Positions 26,644 through 35,072 are shown, numbered from the stretch's first letter. The stretch is DNA of 52,540 nucleotides from Desulfovibrionaceae bacterium (GCA_009773665.1 WSYE01000029.1:1-52540); one strand, 5' to 3'. Notes: a model not told the origin generated them from the sequence alone. Translations and numbers: made by a program.

Positions 26644-27770
26644 CACCAGTCCATCACGTAGAACACCACGGCGAAAACCCCGTCCGCCACGGCGATGAGG
26701 ACGATGCCAGACACCACCGCGCTGGTGGTGGACTGGCCCACTGAGCTGGCCCCACCGCGCGTGCGCAGGCCGCGCTGGCAACCGATGGCGCACACCAGCA
26801 GGCTGAAGACGCTGGCCTTGACTAGCCCGCCCAGCATGTCGCCCAGGGTGACCGACATCTGCACCTGATTGACGAAGGCCACCAGCGGGTACCCAAGCGA
26901 GAGCATCACCAGTGCGCCGCCCACCAGTCCTGCCAGGCTGAAGAACAGCGTCAGCATGGGCGTCATGGCCATGGTCGCCAGAACCCGGCTGACCACCAGG
27001 AAACGTACCGGGTCCAGGCCCATGGTTCTCAGGGCGTTTATCTCCTCGTTGACGGTCATGGTGCCTATCTCGGCGGCGAAGGCCGAGCCGGAGCGCCCCG
27101 CCAGGATGATGGCCGTGACCAGCGGGCCGAGCTCACGCAGGAGCGACAGGGCCAACAAGTTGGCCACGAAGATCTCCGCTCCAAACTGCTTGAGCGGTAT
27201 GGCTGACTGGAAGGCCATGATCAGGCCCATGAGAAAGCCAATAAGCACGATGATGGGAAAAGCGTTGACCCCGGCGGTTTCGGCCACGTTCACGGCGTCG
27301 CGCCAGCGGACCCTGCGCGGGTTGGCAGCCGCGCGGACCAGGGCCACGGCGAATTCGCCGATGAAGGCGATGAGGGCATAGATGTCGTCGATGAGGATAG
27401 CGGCCTTGCGGCCCACCTCCTCGGGCAGGCTGGGTTTCTCTTTGTGGGAGGGGGGCGGCAGAAGGTCCTGCGGGGAGAACTGGTCGTAGAGGTCGCGGAA
27501 CCGCTGGTTCAGTCCGTCCAGCTGGAACTCGGCCCGCGCCGCCTCGGCGCCTCGACGCAGCTCCACCAGCAGGGCCAGGCCCGCCCCGTCGCAATAGTCC
27601 ACGGCCTGGGCGTCCACCGTGAGTCTTTGGCCTGGATTTGCGGCCAAGCGCACTGCTTCGTCCCAGATGCCGGACACGCCGTCAGCATCGAGCCGCCCTG
27701 AGAGCGTGACGGCTAACCCCGCTGACGCGGGCTTGTGGGACAACGATGCGGAGGAGGTCGGAGGCGTCAT
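26643..27770 (-). CDS. mlaE: MlaE permease with fused STAS domain
   Basis: 375-residue protein joining an N-terminal STAS domain (about 15-100, with VDYCDGAGLALLVEL, as in MlaB) to the MlaE permease (about 120-375). Permease signs are FLMGLIMAFQSA, ELGPLVTAIILAGRSGSAFAAEIGTM (in two parts), the EEINALRTMGLDP coupling helix and a final membrane segment. In E. coli these are separate MlaB and MlaE proteins. It is the first gene of the mla operon. An ATG 13 codons upstream is possible; neither start has a strong ribosome site. Confidence 0.93.
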   Translation of the reverse strand: MTPPTSSASLSHKPASAGLAVTLSGRLDADGVSGIWDEAVRLAANPGQRLTVDAQAVDYCDGAGLALLVELRRGAEAARAEFQLDGLNQRFRDLYDQFSPQDLLPPPSHKEKPSLPEEVGRKAAILIDDIYALIAFIGEFAVALVRAAANPRRVRWRDAVNVAETAGVNAFPIIVLIGFLMGLIMAFQSAIPLKQFGAEIFVANLLALSLLRELGPLVTAIILAGRSGSAFAAEIGTMTVNEEINALRTMGLDPVRFLVVSRVLATMAMTPMLTLFFSLAGLVGGALVMLSLGYPLVAFVNQVQMSVTLGDMLGGLVKASVFSLLVCAIGCQRGLRTRGGASSVGQSTTSAVVSGIVLIAVADGVFAVVFYVMDW

Positions 27771-28078
27771 GGTGTGAGGCTCATGAAAAGTCGTTTGAAA
27801 GTATGCCATCTCTACGCCAGCGGACTTGAGGGGTCAATGATCGGAGACTGGCGCGGACTCGTCGTCACCATCTGGAATGTTCGGAAGCCCGCATGGGGCC
27901 GGCTTTTCCCGAAGGCGGGGCAGGCGGGCAGCTTGGATGCGCGGTGAGAGCGCGTCAGGACTTCCCTCGCAGGCCTGCTTTAAAAAGCGGCCTCTGGCCT
28001 GTTTTTCCCTTGCTAAGTAATGCAAAGCCATGCATATGATTACGTATAGCTCACTTTTCAACCATTCAGGAGGAAAGT
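27771..28078. promoter_or_regulatory. Divergent mlaE / TPR-gene spacer with candidate promoter
   Basis: 308-bp spacer without a convincing gene. On the plus strand TTGCTA (28010-28015) and CATATG (28033-28038) are 17 bases apart, with TATGAT overlapping at 28035. This is a plausible promoter for the TPR gene, whose leader carries AGGAGG at 28069-28074. An imperfect hairpin followed by a T-run lies at 27971-28006. Its role is unclear, since no plus-strand gene precedes it. Confidence 0.35.
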
Positions 28079-28645
28079 ATGGGAATCAGGATTTTCGTTT
28101 TAGCTCTCGTGGCCGCTCTCACCATTGGCGTGGCCCCTGTTCAGGCCGCCAAGAAAGCTGCGGTGAGTGAAGCGAGCGCGATCAGCGCGACGTACATGAA
28201 GGGCGTCGATCAGGTGGCAAGCCGCCAGTGGAACGCGGGCATTGCCACCCTGACCACGGTTATCGACAACCCCAAAACCACAAAGGACATCCTGTCCAAC
28301 GCTCTGGCTAACCGCGGCGCGGCATACTCCAACAAGAAGAGCTACGATCTGGCCATGGCCGATTTCAACAAGGCCCTGGAAATAAACCCCGACCTTGCCA
28401 CCGCGCTGTACGAACGCGCTCGCGTGTTCGCCATGCAGGGCAAACACGCCGAAGCAGTTGCCGACCTGAACAAGGTCATCGGCATGTCCCAGCCCAGCAT
28501 CATCACGGCCGGGTATCATTACAACCGTGGCGTGAGCTACATGGGCATGCTGCCCCCGCAGCCCGACAAGGCCAAGGAAGATTTCGCCATGGCCAAGAAG
28601 ATGAACCCCAAGCTGAAGATTCCCGTCAAGTATAAAGACCTGTAG
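28079..28645 (+). CDS. Exported TPR-repeat protein
   Basis: 188-residue periplasmic protein. The signal peptide is about 1-23 (VAPVQAA end). It is followed by tetratricopeptide repeats from about residue 75, for example ANRGAAYSNKKSYDLAMADF and ALEINPDLATALYERARVFA, then a third repeat with HYNRGVSYMG. TPRs are protein-binding scaffolds; the partner is unknown. A strong AGGAGG precedes the ATG. Six bases after the stop begins a perfect 15-bp hairpin, copy B of the dispersed element. Confidence 0.9.
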   Translation: MGIRIFVLALVAALTIGVAPVQAAKKAAVSEASAISATYMKGVDQVASRQWNAGIATLTTVIDNPKTTKDILSNALANRGAAYSNKKSYDLAMADFNKALEINPDLATALYERARVFAMQGKHAEAVADLNKVIGMSQPSIITAGYHYNRGVSYMGMLPPQPDKAKEDFAMAKKMNPKLKIPVKYKDL

Positions 28646-28651
28646 TGTCGT

Positions 28652-28708
28652 GTTCGTGAAAAACATGAATATGTTTTTCACGAACTAAGAACATGGTTCT
28701 CTTGGTTT
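28652..28708 (+). repeat. Dispersed hairpin element, copy B
   Basis: A perfect 15-bp stem (28652-28666 with 28671-28685) closes a GAAT tetraloop. It is followed by TGGTTCTCTTGGTTT at 28694-28708. It starts six bases after the TPR-gene stop, the same relation that copy A has to its gene. Compared with copy A, the outer stem changes from GTTTGCG/CGCAAAC to GTTCGTG/CACGAAC, so pairing is preserved. Confidence 0.85.
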
Positions 28709-28764
28709 GGAACCACACGGTATGATGCATTCTGGGAACGACATACTTGGAACGTTGCATAAGC

Positions 28765-28790
28765 GGCCCGACCGGGAAACCGGTCGGGCC
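28765..28790. terminator. Strong GC hairpin between convergent genes
   Basis: An 11-bp perfect stem (GGCCCGACCGG) closes a GAAA tetraloop. It lies between the convergent TPR gene and the PEP-CTERM gene. The downstream T-content is modest on the plus strand and poor on the minus strand, so it may work for either. Confidence 0.7.
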
Positions 28791-28806
28791 GTTGCCGTTT
28801 CTATCC

Positions 28807-29568
28807 TTACGCCCTGATCCTGCGGATGTACGCCAGCCCCACGAAGCCGAGGCCCAGAAGCATTACGGTGCCGGGTTCCGGCGTGGCTACGGGAGGATTG
28901 GGGGTGTCGAAGCTGCCGGTGATGTTTAGCGAGAGGATGGTGTCGCCTCCTGCTATGCTGTTCCATGCGGTCGGCCCTACGACAAAGTCCAGGAAGTCGC
29001 CGACCTGCATTGCCAGACCGATAATACTGAAGTCATTGTACCAGGAGTTGTTTTCAGTGAGCAGCAGCCCCGCTGTCGACCCGGAGCTGTAGATGTATTT
29101 GCTCATGTATGCCCTGTTGTAGCTGTCGAAGTAACCGCTGAGGGTATACGTTCCGTCGACTGGCGCAGTGAAACGGACAGTGGCCAGTTCACCGGACGGG
29201 CCAGGGTGGAGGGCAACGTCTCCGGGCTCAACCCAGTTGAACAGGGTCGTGTCGGAGTTGTTTTTCCAGACCTGGGGAATCCAGTACATGTTCGATATGG
29301 TGGAGTCGTTCCACCTGTCCCCTCCGTAGACTGGGTACAGCATGGAATCAAACAGGTTCAGGGAGCCTCCCATCGTTGAAACCCAGCCAAATTGCCAAGG
29401 CCCGTTGGGGTTTGAGGTCGTGCTGAAATCGTCTGACAAGTTGTAGACCGTATCCGCTTTCGCCATCTGAGGCAGTAATGCTGCAATCAATATAGCAAGT
29501 GCGAATACGCCTCTCGTCATTGTTCTGAACACGCCGTCCTGAGAAAATCCAGAATGTGACCGAATCAC
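28807..29568 (-). CDS. PEP-CTERM sorting-domain protein
   Basis: 253-residue exported protein. An N-terminal signal region (hydrophobic LAILIAALLPQMAKA) precedes an Asn/Ser/Gly/Trp-rich beta-type body. The C-terminal sorting signal is complete: PEPGTVMLLGLGFVGLAY then RRIRA. PEP-CTERM proteins are cleaved and processed by an exosortase (EpsH/XrtA type) for export or surface/EPS attachment. No exosortase gene lies in the window. The GTG at 29568 is preferred because AGGAGG lies nine bases before it; a Met at 29520 would also leave the signal peptide intact. A hairpin follows the stop. Confidence 0.85.
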   Translation of the reverse strand: MIRSHSGFSQDGVFRTMTRGVFALAILIAALLPQMAKADTVYNLSDDFSTTSNPNGPWQFGWVSTMGGSLNLFDSMLYPVYGGDRWNDSTISNMYWIPQVWKNNSDTTLFNWVEPGDVALHPGPSGELATVRFTAPVDGTYTLSGYFDSYNRAYMSKYIYSSGSTAGLLLTENNSWYNDFSIIGLAMQVGDFLDFVVGPTAWNSIAGGDTILSLNITGSFDTPNPPVATPEPGTVMLLGLGFVGLAYIRRIRA

Positions 29569-30107
29569 GACCTTCTTCCTCCTGTAATGGTTGCACAAAG
29601 TCGCTGACGCGCTGCCTGTGGCTGTGCAGCCCAGGTCGAGGGAATGGTACAGCTGGTTCCGTAAGACCGAGACTGCCAGGTCAGGTTCGAACCATTCTCT
29701 GGATATGTCAATCTAACAATACAATATAATACGTAGAACAGATACTAAATAATAATAAATTGGTATTGCTATGGATTTGTGCAGAAAATATTCACCGTCG
29801 GTTTTGAGCCCGGCATTGTTCGGGTGGCGTGCTCGGAAAGTTGGCTAGGGAAGTGCCTACGGTTGCGTCGTAAGGCTGTTCTTCGAAATCATGCTCCGCG
29901 ACCAGTGGGGAGGGCATCCGCGTCGGAAAGAGGCATCGGGCTTGGCTTCGTCAGAGGGCTATGTTGTTGAATCGCTGCCGATGGGGGACATGCGGCTTTA
30001 TGAATCACCGTTTGGCAGGTATGCAGGTGCCTGGGTGAGCACTTGGTCAGGACGGATTTTTCGGGGTACAGCTACTGTGATGGGTCATTCTATCTGAGGG
30101 AGTCGCT
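29569..30107. other. 539-bp spacer with AT-rich core
   Basis: I see no convincing gene. Bases 29701-29770 are strikingly AT-rich for this genome (runs such as ATACAATATAATACG and AATAATAATAAAT) and probably hold promoter or protein-binding sites for the divergent PEP-CTERM and yjbQ genes. A palindrome GGTTCGAACC lies at 29684-29693. A 63-codon reading at 29779 lacks a ribosome site and any recognisable pattern. Confidence 0.5.
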
Positions 30108-30524
30108 ATGAAAAGCTACCGCAAGGAACTCTGGTTCACCGTGCCCGCGCGAAGGGGCTTCGTGAACATCACCCAGGACGTGGAAGCCTGCCTGCGAGAA
30201 TCAGGCGTGCGTGAAGGGCTGGTGCTGGTGAACGCCATGCACATCACCGCAAGTGTGTTCATTAACGACGACGAGTCAGGCCTGCATCACGACTATGAGG
30301 TGTGGCTGGAAAAACTCGCCCCGCACGAGCCCGTTTCCGGCTACAGGCACAACGTGGGCGAGGACAACGCCGACGCCCACATGAAGCGCCAGATCATGGG
30401 GCGCGAGGTCGTGGTGGCCATTACCGAGGGGCGTCTGGACTTTGGAACCTGGGAGCGGATCTTCTACGGCGAGTTCGACGGACGCAGGAAAAAGCGGGTG
30501 CTGGTGAAAATCATCGGGGAGTAA
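30108..30524 (+). CDS. YjbQ / UPF0047 family protein
   Basis: 138-residue protein of the widespread YjbQ family, full length. Conserved blocks are [20 protein letters not shown] and the [13 protein letters not shown] stretch with the metal-binding-like His and Asp residues, then a [13 protein letters not shown] end. E. coli YjbQ shows weak thiamine-phosphate-synthase activity, but the physiological role is unsettled. GAGGGAG precedes the ATG. The gene stands alone. Confidence 0.93.
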   Translation: MKSYRKELWFTVPARRGFVNITQDVEACLRESGVREGLVLVNAMHITASVFINDDESGLHHDYEVWLEKLAPHEPVSGYRHNVGEDNADAHMKRQIMGREVVVAITEGRLDFGTWERIFYGEFDGRRKKRVLVKIIGE

Positions 30525-30630
30525 CCGAAGATTCGGTCTTAATGACTGATGAACTGGCTCAAAAATAGCCGGGATATGGTCAGGCTCGCTCGACGTGGTG
30601 GCATGCGTGACGCACCGACGGTTTGCCGCA

Positions 30631-30711
30631 TCAGGGGATGAAGCCGTTGGCCTGCCAAGTGAGAAGCACGACTGCGATTATACTCAGAAGGGCGAGGGTC
30701 TTCAGTGTCAT
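30631..30711 (-). CDS. 26-residue single-pass membrane peptide
   Basis: A complete small ORF: ATG with GGGAGG four bases upstream, then a Lys4-flanked hydrophobic helix (LALLSIIAVVLLTW) and a short polar tail ending in a TGA. The N-in charge pattern fits a single membrane helix. No homologue is recognised. It could be a regulator of a membrane protein, a type I toxin-like peptide or an unstudied small protein. The evidence is only the ribosome site, the codon pattern and the hydrophobicity. Confidence 0.55.
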   Translation of the reverse strand: MTLKTLALLSIIAVVLLTWQANGFIP

Positions 30712-30906
30712 GGGGCCTCCCGTTGTATCGAGAAGCACTGCTTGCAAACCGCAGGCCTTTATGAAAATCCTTAAATTTTAGTGTGTTGGTGTGTTCTGGC
30801 GTGCACCGGTCTGTATGGTCTCCCAACATGATGCCGGAATATTTTACAGATAACGCCTCGCCGCTGACTCCCTCCTTCCGACTGCTCCAAGCTATGGGCC
30901 AAAGAT

Positions 30907-30977
30907 AAGGCCGCTCCCTTCCGGGAGCGGCCTCGCGTTTTATGGATGTCCAGGCCGCGTTAGCGGATGAACAGCAT
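30907..30977 (-). repeat. Copy of the glutamine synthetase 3' end and terminator
   Basis: Seventy of 71 bases match 31467-31537 at an offset of 560. The copy carries the last five codons (MLFIR) and stop of the glutamine synthetase gene plus its downstream hairpin. Identity stops abruptly at both ends. The one difference restores a base pair in the hairpin here. Beyond the repeat I see only patchy resemblance to the gene. Confidence 0.92.
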
Positions 30978-31158
30978 CCGCCTTTAGGGCAAGGTACGGG
31001 GGGCAGGGTCGCCACGCTCCGGTGCGCCGATGAAGCCGCGCACGGTCGGCAGACGGCAGCGACGTGCCGCTTGAGGAACTCCGCCGGGAAAGTTGACTCA
31101 CTCCCGTGGCTCCCGTTCTGAGAACGTGAAGAATGCTCCAGCGAAAATGAATTAGGCG

Positions 31159-31187
31159 TTGCCGGAAGTGTCCACGGAGGTTACAAG
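31159..31187 (+). promoter_or_regulatory. Candidate promoter of the small lipoprotein gene
   Basis: TTGCCG (31159-31164) and TACAAG (31182-31187) are 17 bases apart and lie about 85 bases before the ATG at 31271. Each box matches consensus at four of six positions. Confidence 0.3.
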
Positions 31188-31270
31188 GAAAAGAATCGCA
31201 GGCTTCCGGACAATGCCGAAAGCAGTCTTTACCCTTAACGCAACCCCTTCGTGCAACAAAGGAGAGTTCC

Positions 31271-31438
31271 ATGCGTCTCAGCGATCATTTCTGTTGCCGT
31301 TTCATTCTGGGGGGAATGATGATCCTCCTGCTCGCGTCCGGATGCTCTTGGCGTATAGGCGGGGACAAAACCTCCGACCACAAATCGCAAAGTGTATCCG
31401 TGGCGGCGGATCAGGCGGCCCCGCTCCCCCGCTCATGA
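31271..31438 (+). CDS. Small lipoprotein, 55 residues
   Basis: A short complete ORF with AAAGGAGAG eight bases before its ATG. Residues 1-24 form a lipoprotein signal: basic start, hydrophobic FILGGMMILLLA, then the lipobox LASGC with Cys25. The mature peptide of about 31 residues is Ser/Ala/Asp-rich and ends PLPRS. No family is recognised. It is the only gene between the two 71-bp repeats at 30907 and 31467. An Asp at the +2 position is absent, so outer-membrane sorting is possible. Confidence 0.72.
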   Translation: MRLSDHFCCRFILGGMMILLLASGCSWRIGGDKTSDHKSQSVSVAADQAAPLPRS

Positions 31439-31466
31439 AAGCGAATGCGGCCGGTCAGCCCAACAA

Positions 31467-31537
31467 AAGGCCGCCCCCTTCCGGGAGCGGCCTCGCGTTT
31501 TATGGATGTCCAGGCCGCGTTAGCGGATGAACAGCAT
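31467..31537 (-). repeat. 71-bp repeat at the glutamine synthetase 3' end
   Basis: This is the partner of 30907-30977, differing at one base. It contains the real gene's last codons, its TAA at 31520-31522 and its terminator. A direct repeat spanning a gene's 3' end is the usual footprint of site-specific integration, but no integrase is present. Confidence 0.9.
31468..31493 (-). terminator. Terminator of the glutamine synthetase gene
   Basis: Stem AGGCCGC pairs with GCGGCCT and extends by three more G-C pairs past one C-A mismatch to a 4-base loop. On the minus strand it is followed by TTTTGTT. It lies 26 bases beyond the stop codon. Confidence 0.85.
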
Positions 31538-33653
31538 TTCCTGGTAGGAGGGCAGGGGCCACAGGTCGTCGGCCACCACGGCTTCCAGGGCGTCGGCGTA
31601 GGCGCGCACGGCGTTCATTCCGGGCAGGACCTTCTCGCACATGAACGTGGCGTGGGCCAGTGTGTCTCCGCCTTCGTGCTCCAGGAGCTTCTCCAGCTTG
31701 TCCACTTCAGCCTGCATGGAGCGCAGCTTGGCGGTCACGTCTTCCAGAGTTGCCATCTTGAAGTCGTGTCCGATGGCCTTCAGGTTGGCGCAGGCGCCGG
31801 CCAGTTCGCCCTGATAGCGCATGGCGGCGGGGAAGATGACCGTGCGGGCCATGCGGACCACCAGGTTGCCTTCGGTGGCCAGGGTCTTCACGTACTGCTC
31901 CAGGTAGATCTCCTGGCGGGACTTCAGCTCGGCCTCGGAGAAGATGCCGTACTTGGTGAAGAGCTCCACCACTTCCTTGCTGGAGAGCACGGGCAGGGCT
32001 TCGGGGGTGGTCTTCAGGTTGGGCAGGCCGCGCTTGGCCGCTTCCTTGTGCCAGGCGTCGGAGTAGCCGTCGCCGTTGAAGATGACCGCGTCATGATCCT
32101 GCATGATCTTCTGCAGAACCTTCTGGACGCCTTCGTTGAACTGGGTCTTGTTGACCTTGCCCAGCTTCTCGAGCTCGGTGGCGATGTAGTCCAGGGATTC
32201 GGTCATCATGGCATTCAGGGCCACCTGGGCTCCGGCGATGGAGTGGGAGGAGCCCACAGCGCGGAACTCGAAGCGGTTGCCGGTGAAGGCGAAGGGGCTG
32301 GTGCGGTTGCGGTCGCCCGGATCCATGGGCAGCGGGGGCAGGGTGTCCACGCCGATGCTGCTCGAACACGTCGGCCAGCTGTTCGCCCAGGTAGGCGCTC
32401 ATGATGGCGGGCGGGGCCTCGTTGGCGCCCAGGCGATGGTCGTTGGAGGCGGAAGCCACGGTGGCGCGCAGCAGTGCGCCGTACTTGTGCAGGGCGCGGA
32501 TGGCGGCGGCGCAGAACACCAGGAACTGGGCGTTGGAGTGGGGAGTGTCGCCCGGATCGAACAGACTGCCCAGCTCGTCGTTGCCCAGGGAGTAGTTCAG
32601 GTGCTTGCCCGAGCCGTTGATACCCGCGAAGGGCTTCTCGTGCAGCAGGCAGATCATGCCGTAGCGCTTGGCCACGGTGCGCATGGTGGTCATGATCAGC
32701 TGGTTGTGGTCGGTGGCCAGGTTGCCCGGCTCGAAGATGGGGGCGATCTCGAACTGGCTGGGGGCCACTTCGTTGTGGCGGGTCTTGACGGGAACGCCCA
32801 GCTTGTAGAGCTCGCGCTCAACTTCCATCATGAAGCTCAGCACGCGGCGGGGAACCACGCCGAAGTACTGGTCCTCGAACTCCTGACCCTTGGCAGGCTT
32901 GGCGCCGAACAGCGAACGGCCGGAGATGAGGATGTCAGGGCGCGAGAACACGAAGTTGCGGTCGATCAGGAAGTATTCCTGCTCTGCACCGGCGAAGGAG
33001 GTCACGGGCGACTTGGTGGCAACTCCGAACAGCTTCAGCACGCGCTTGGCCTGCTTGTTCAGCGACTGGAGCGAACGCAGCAGCGGGGTCTTCTTGTCCA
33101 GGGCCTCGCCGGTCCAGGAGACGAACGCGGTGGGGATGCACAGGAAGGTGCCATTGGGGTTCTCATAGATGTAGGCGGGGCTGGTGACGTCCCAGGCGGT
33201 GTAGCCGCGAGCTTCGAAGGTGGCGCGCAGGCCGCCGGAGGGGAAGCTGGAGGCGTCGGGCTCGCCCTGGATGAGCATCTTGCCCGAGAATTCGGCGACA
33301 GCGCCGCCCTTGCCGTCGGGTACCAGGAAGGCGTCGTGCTTTTCGGCGGTCTGGCCGGTCAGGGGGTAGAAGACGTGCGTGAAGTGGGTCGCACCCTTCT
33401 CGATGGCCCAGTCCTTCATGGCGTTGGCGACGACGTCGGCAACGGAGGGATCGAGCTTCTCGCCGAAGGCGATGGTCTTCTTCACGGACTTGTACACACC
33501 CTTGGGCAGGCGCTCGGACATGACCTTGTCGTTGAAGACGTTGGAGCCGAACACGTCGGTGGGCTTGGTGTCGTGAAAGTTGAGGGGCGCGTGAGTCGGC
33601 TGGTAATTGATGATGGCCGAAATGGCGTCCAGGCGAGCCTTGATTCCACTCAT
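31520..33653 (-). pseudogene. glnN: Type III glutamine synthetase, internal deletion
   Basis: GlnN-type glutamine synthetase (ammonia + glutamate + ATP to glutamine), split into two frames. The first, from [14 protein letters not shown], covers about 430 residues, including [26 protein letters not shown] and [11 protein letters not shown], up to LADVFEQ. The second resumes at [19 protein letters not shown] and contains [15 protein letters not shown] to the C-terminus MLFIR. The frames meet at about 32357-32360. The span is 2134 bases, not a multiple of three. From memory of the family, some 13-18 residues are missing. If real, the enzyme is inactive. GGAG lies eight bases before the ATG. Confidence 0.85.
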
Positions 33654-34301
33654 AGGGCGATCTCCATAATGGGTTGAGATTCGAGATGGTGTGACGCGGC
33701 CTTTCCTGCATGGCAAGAGGGCCGCGAAGCCGGAGTGTTCCAGGGGGAACCGCCGGGGCGCGAGGGCGCCTGGCTGCTCCGTCCGAAAAGGCTGTGCAGG
33801 AGCGTTGTCGGGGTGCTGGGCGCATGAATGGCGCAAAATTGTGGAATGCGTTGATTCCTTGAGGCCATCAGGCGTCGCGCTCCTTCTTTTGCTGTCTGCA
33901 TTTTCAATAATGTAAATTGGTCGCTAGGAAATGTAAAGAAGGCAAAAGTGGAAAATCTGCTTCGGGAGCTTCTTTTTTCGAAAAATGGGGGTTTGGCGTT
34001 GCTCCAGAGTGGCTGCTAGGCCTGTCCGAGAGCTGATTTCCGGCTTTGCCTCCCCCAATATCCAAATTAATGCCCCTCGGGAGTAAAATGCCGTTTTTGA
34101 CGTTAATCGCCAAAAACCTCATAAAGGGACTGTCGCCTCACTGCCCATGAAGCGTGCATCCGCAGCGCTTCAGGCGTTGATGGACGCTCGGGATTGCCTG
34201 CGTCCGCCGATTTGGCCGCGCGCGATCCCCTGGCCTGGAACGAAGATTGCTGTGCTTCCTCCAGAACGGTCGGAAACAGGCCGGGAACGGAGGATTCGCT
34301 T
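33654..34301. other. 648-bp spacer upstream of glutamine synthetase
   Basis: No convincing gene. A hairpin with stem CGCGGCC (33695-33701 with 33720-33726) lies in the probable leader of the glutamine synthetase transcript. The right half (33890-34130) is AT-richer, with weak inverted repeats such as GTTTTTG/CAAAAAC around 34090-34118. I found no clear sigma-54 site. Short readings in both directions lack ribosome sites. Confidence 0.45.
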
Positions 34302-34922
34302 ATGTTCGACGCACTGCCTGACAGCTCTTTGACGCATCTGTGGCTGCCGAGCCTCATCAAGGCCCAGGCCATAATGGACGTGGGCGTCCGCCTGGCGATC
34401 CGGCATGAGTCCGCCGTGCGCGGCGAAACCCCAGCCTGCCGCGAAAAATGTGCGGGCTGCTGCTCCTCCAGGCACATGGCAGCCACCTCCCTGGAAATAG
34501 CAGGGGCTGCGTGGCATCTGAGGCGCGAATCGTCTCCGCGCAGCCTGGCTGCGCTGGACCGCCTGTGCGGGAACGGACCGGACGAAGCCGACGACGAGGG
34601 TTGCCCGCTTCTGATGGACGGCGTCTGCGCCGCCTATCCCATGCGCTTTCTGTCCTGTCGGCAGCTTGTGGTGTTCGGGCGGGCCTGCTCCAGGGGGGAA
34701 GATCCTTTCCGCACGCGCCGGGCCGATGTGCTGACTCCGCTTCGCACGTACGCCTTTAAGTCCTATTCACTGCTGCTGCCCCACCTTGGCGTGATCGGCA
34801 TGCCCGGAAGCCCTGGCGAGATGGACTCCCTGCTCACCGGGCTTGTGCAGCCCGTCCGTGCCCATGGTAATCCGATTCTCATTACAGCTGTCCCAGGAGT
34901 GGTCGGAGCGCGCGCGGCCTGA
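34302..34922 (+). CDS. YkgJ-type cysteine-cluster protein
   Basis: 206-residue protein of the YkgJ (UPF0153, CxxCxxCC) family, which probably binds zinc or an Fe-S cluster. Ligand-like cysteines are Cys46, Cys50, Cys53 and Cys54 in ACREKCAGCC, then Cys101, Cys109 and Cys119 in CPLLMDGVCAAYPMRFLSCR. Function is unknown in the family. GGAGG nine bases upstream selects the ATG at 34302 over a longer in-frame reading. A long hairpin follows 49 bases after the stop. Confidence 0.88.
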   Translation: MFDALPDSSLTHLWLPSLIKAQAIMDVGVRLAIRHESAVRGETPACREKCAGCCSSRHMAATSLEIAGAAWHLRRESSPRSLAALDRLCGNGPDEADDEGCPLLMDGVCAAYPMRFLSCRQLVVFGRACSRGEDPFRTRRADVLTPLRTYAFKSYSLLLPHLGVIGMPGSPGEMDSLLTGLVQPVRAHGNPILITAVPGVVGARAA

Positions 34923-34970
34923 GAACTCTCTCGATTCGACGTTTCTGCTCCGAGCGGAGCGTCTGAACGG

Positions 34971-35020
34971 CGAAACGCCCGGCCTGTCCTGCATTCAAGC
35001 AGGGCAGGCCGGGCGTTTCG
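34971..35020. terminator. Long bidirectional terminator hairpin
   Basis: A 22-bp stem (34971-34992 with 34999-35020) with a single G-T wobble closes a six-base loop. It lies between the convergent YkgJ-type gene and the acyltransferase gene. It is the longest stem in the window. Confidence 0.88.
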
Positions 35021-35072
35021 TTGTGGCTGCGCAGGGTCAGGCCTGTTCAGTCTTCTGGTTCCGAATGGCGAT

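Noticed and set aside
29684-29693. GGTTCGAACC as the T-arm of a tRNA
   Set aside because: The flanking bases do not form a T-stem, and no acceptor or anticodon stem can be built around it.
30829-30909. Short plus-strand ORF of 26 codons near the repeat
   Set aside because: No ribosome site and no recognisable pattern, unlike the minus-strand 26-residue peptide nearby.
30539-31015. 158-codon minus-strand reading spanning the 71-bp repeat
   Set aside because: It crosses the repeat and the terminator hairpin, has no ribosome site, and is in a different frame from the glutamine synthetase remnant.
32208-33677. 489-codon plus-strand reading opposite glutamine synthetase
   Set aside because: Gly/Val/Ala-rich shadow of a recognisable gene. 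No start signal or domain.
33654-34301. Sigma-54 promoter for the glutamine synthetase gene
   Set aside because: Nitrogen control was expected, but I found no GG-N10-GC element with acceptable flanks on the minus strand.
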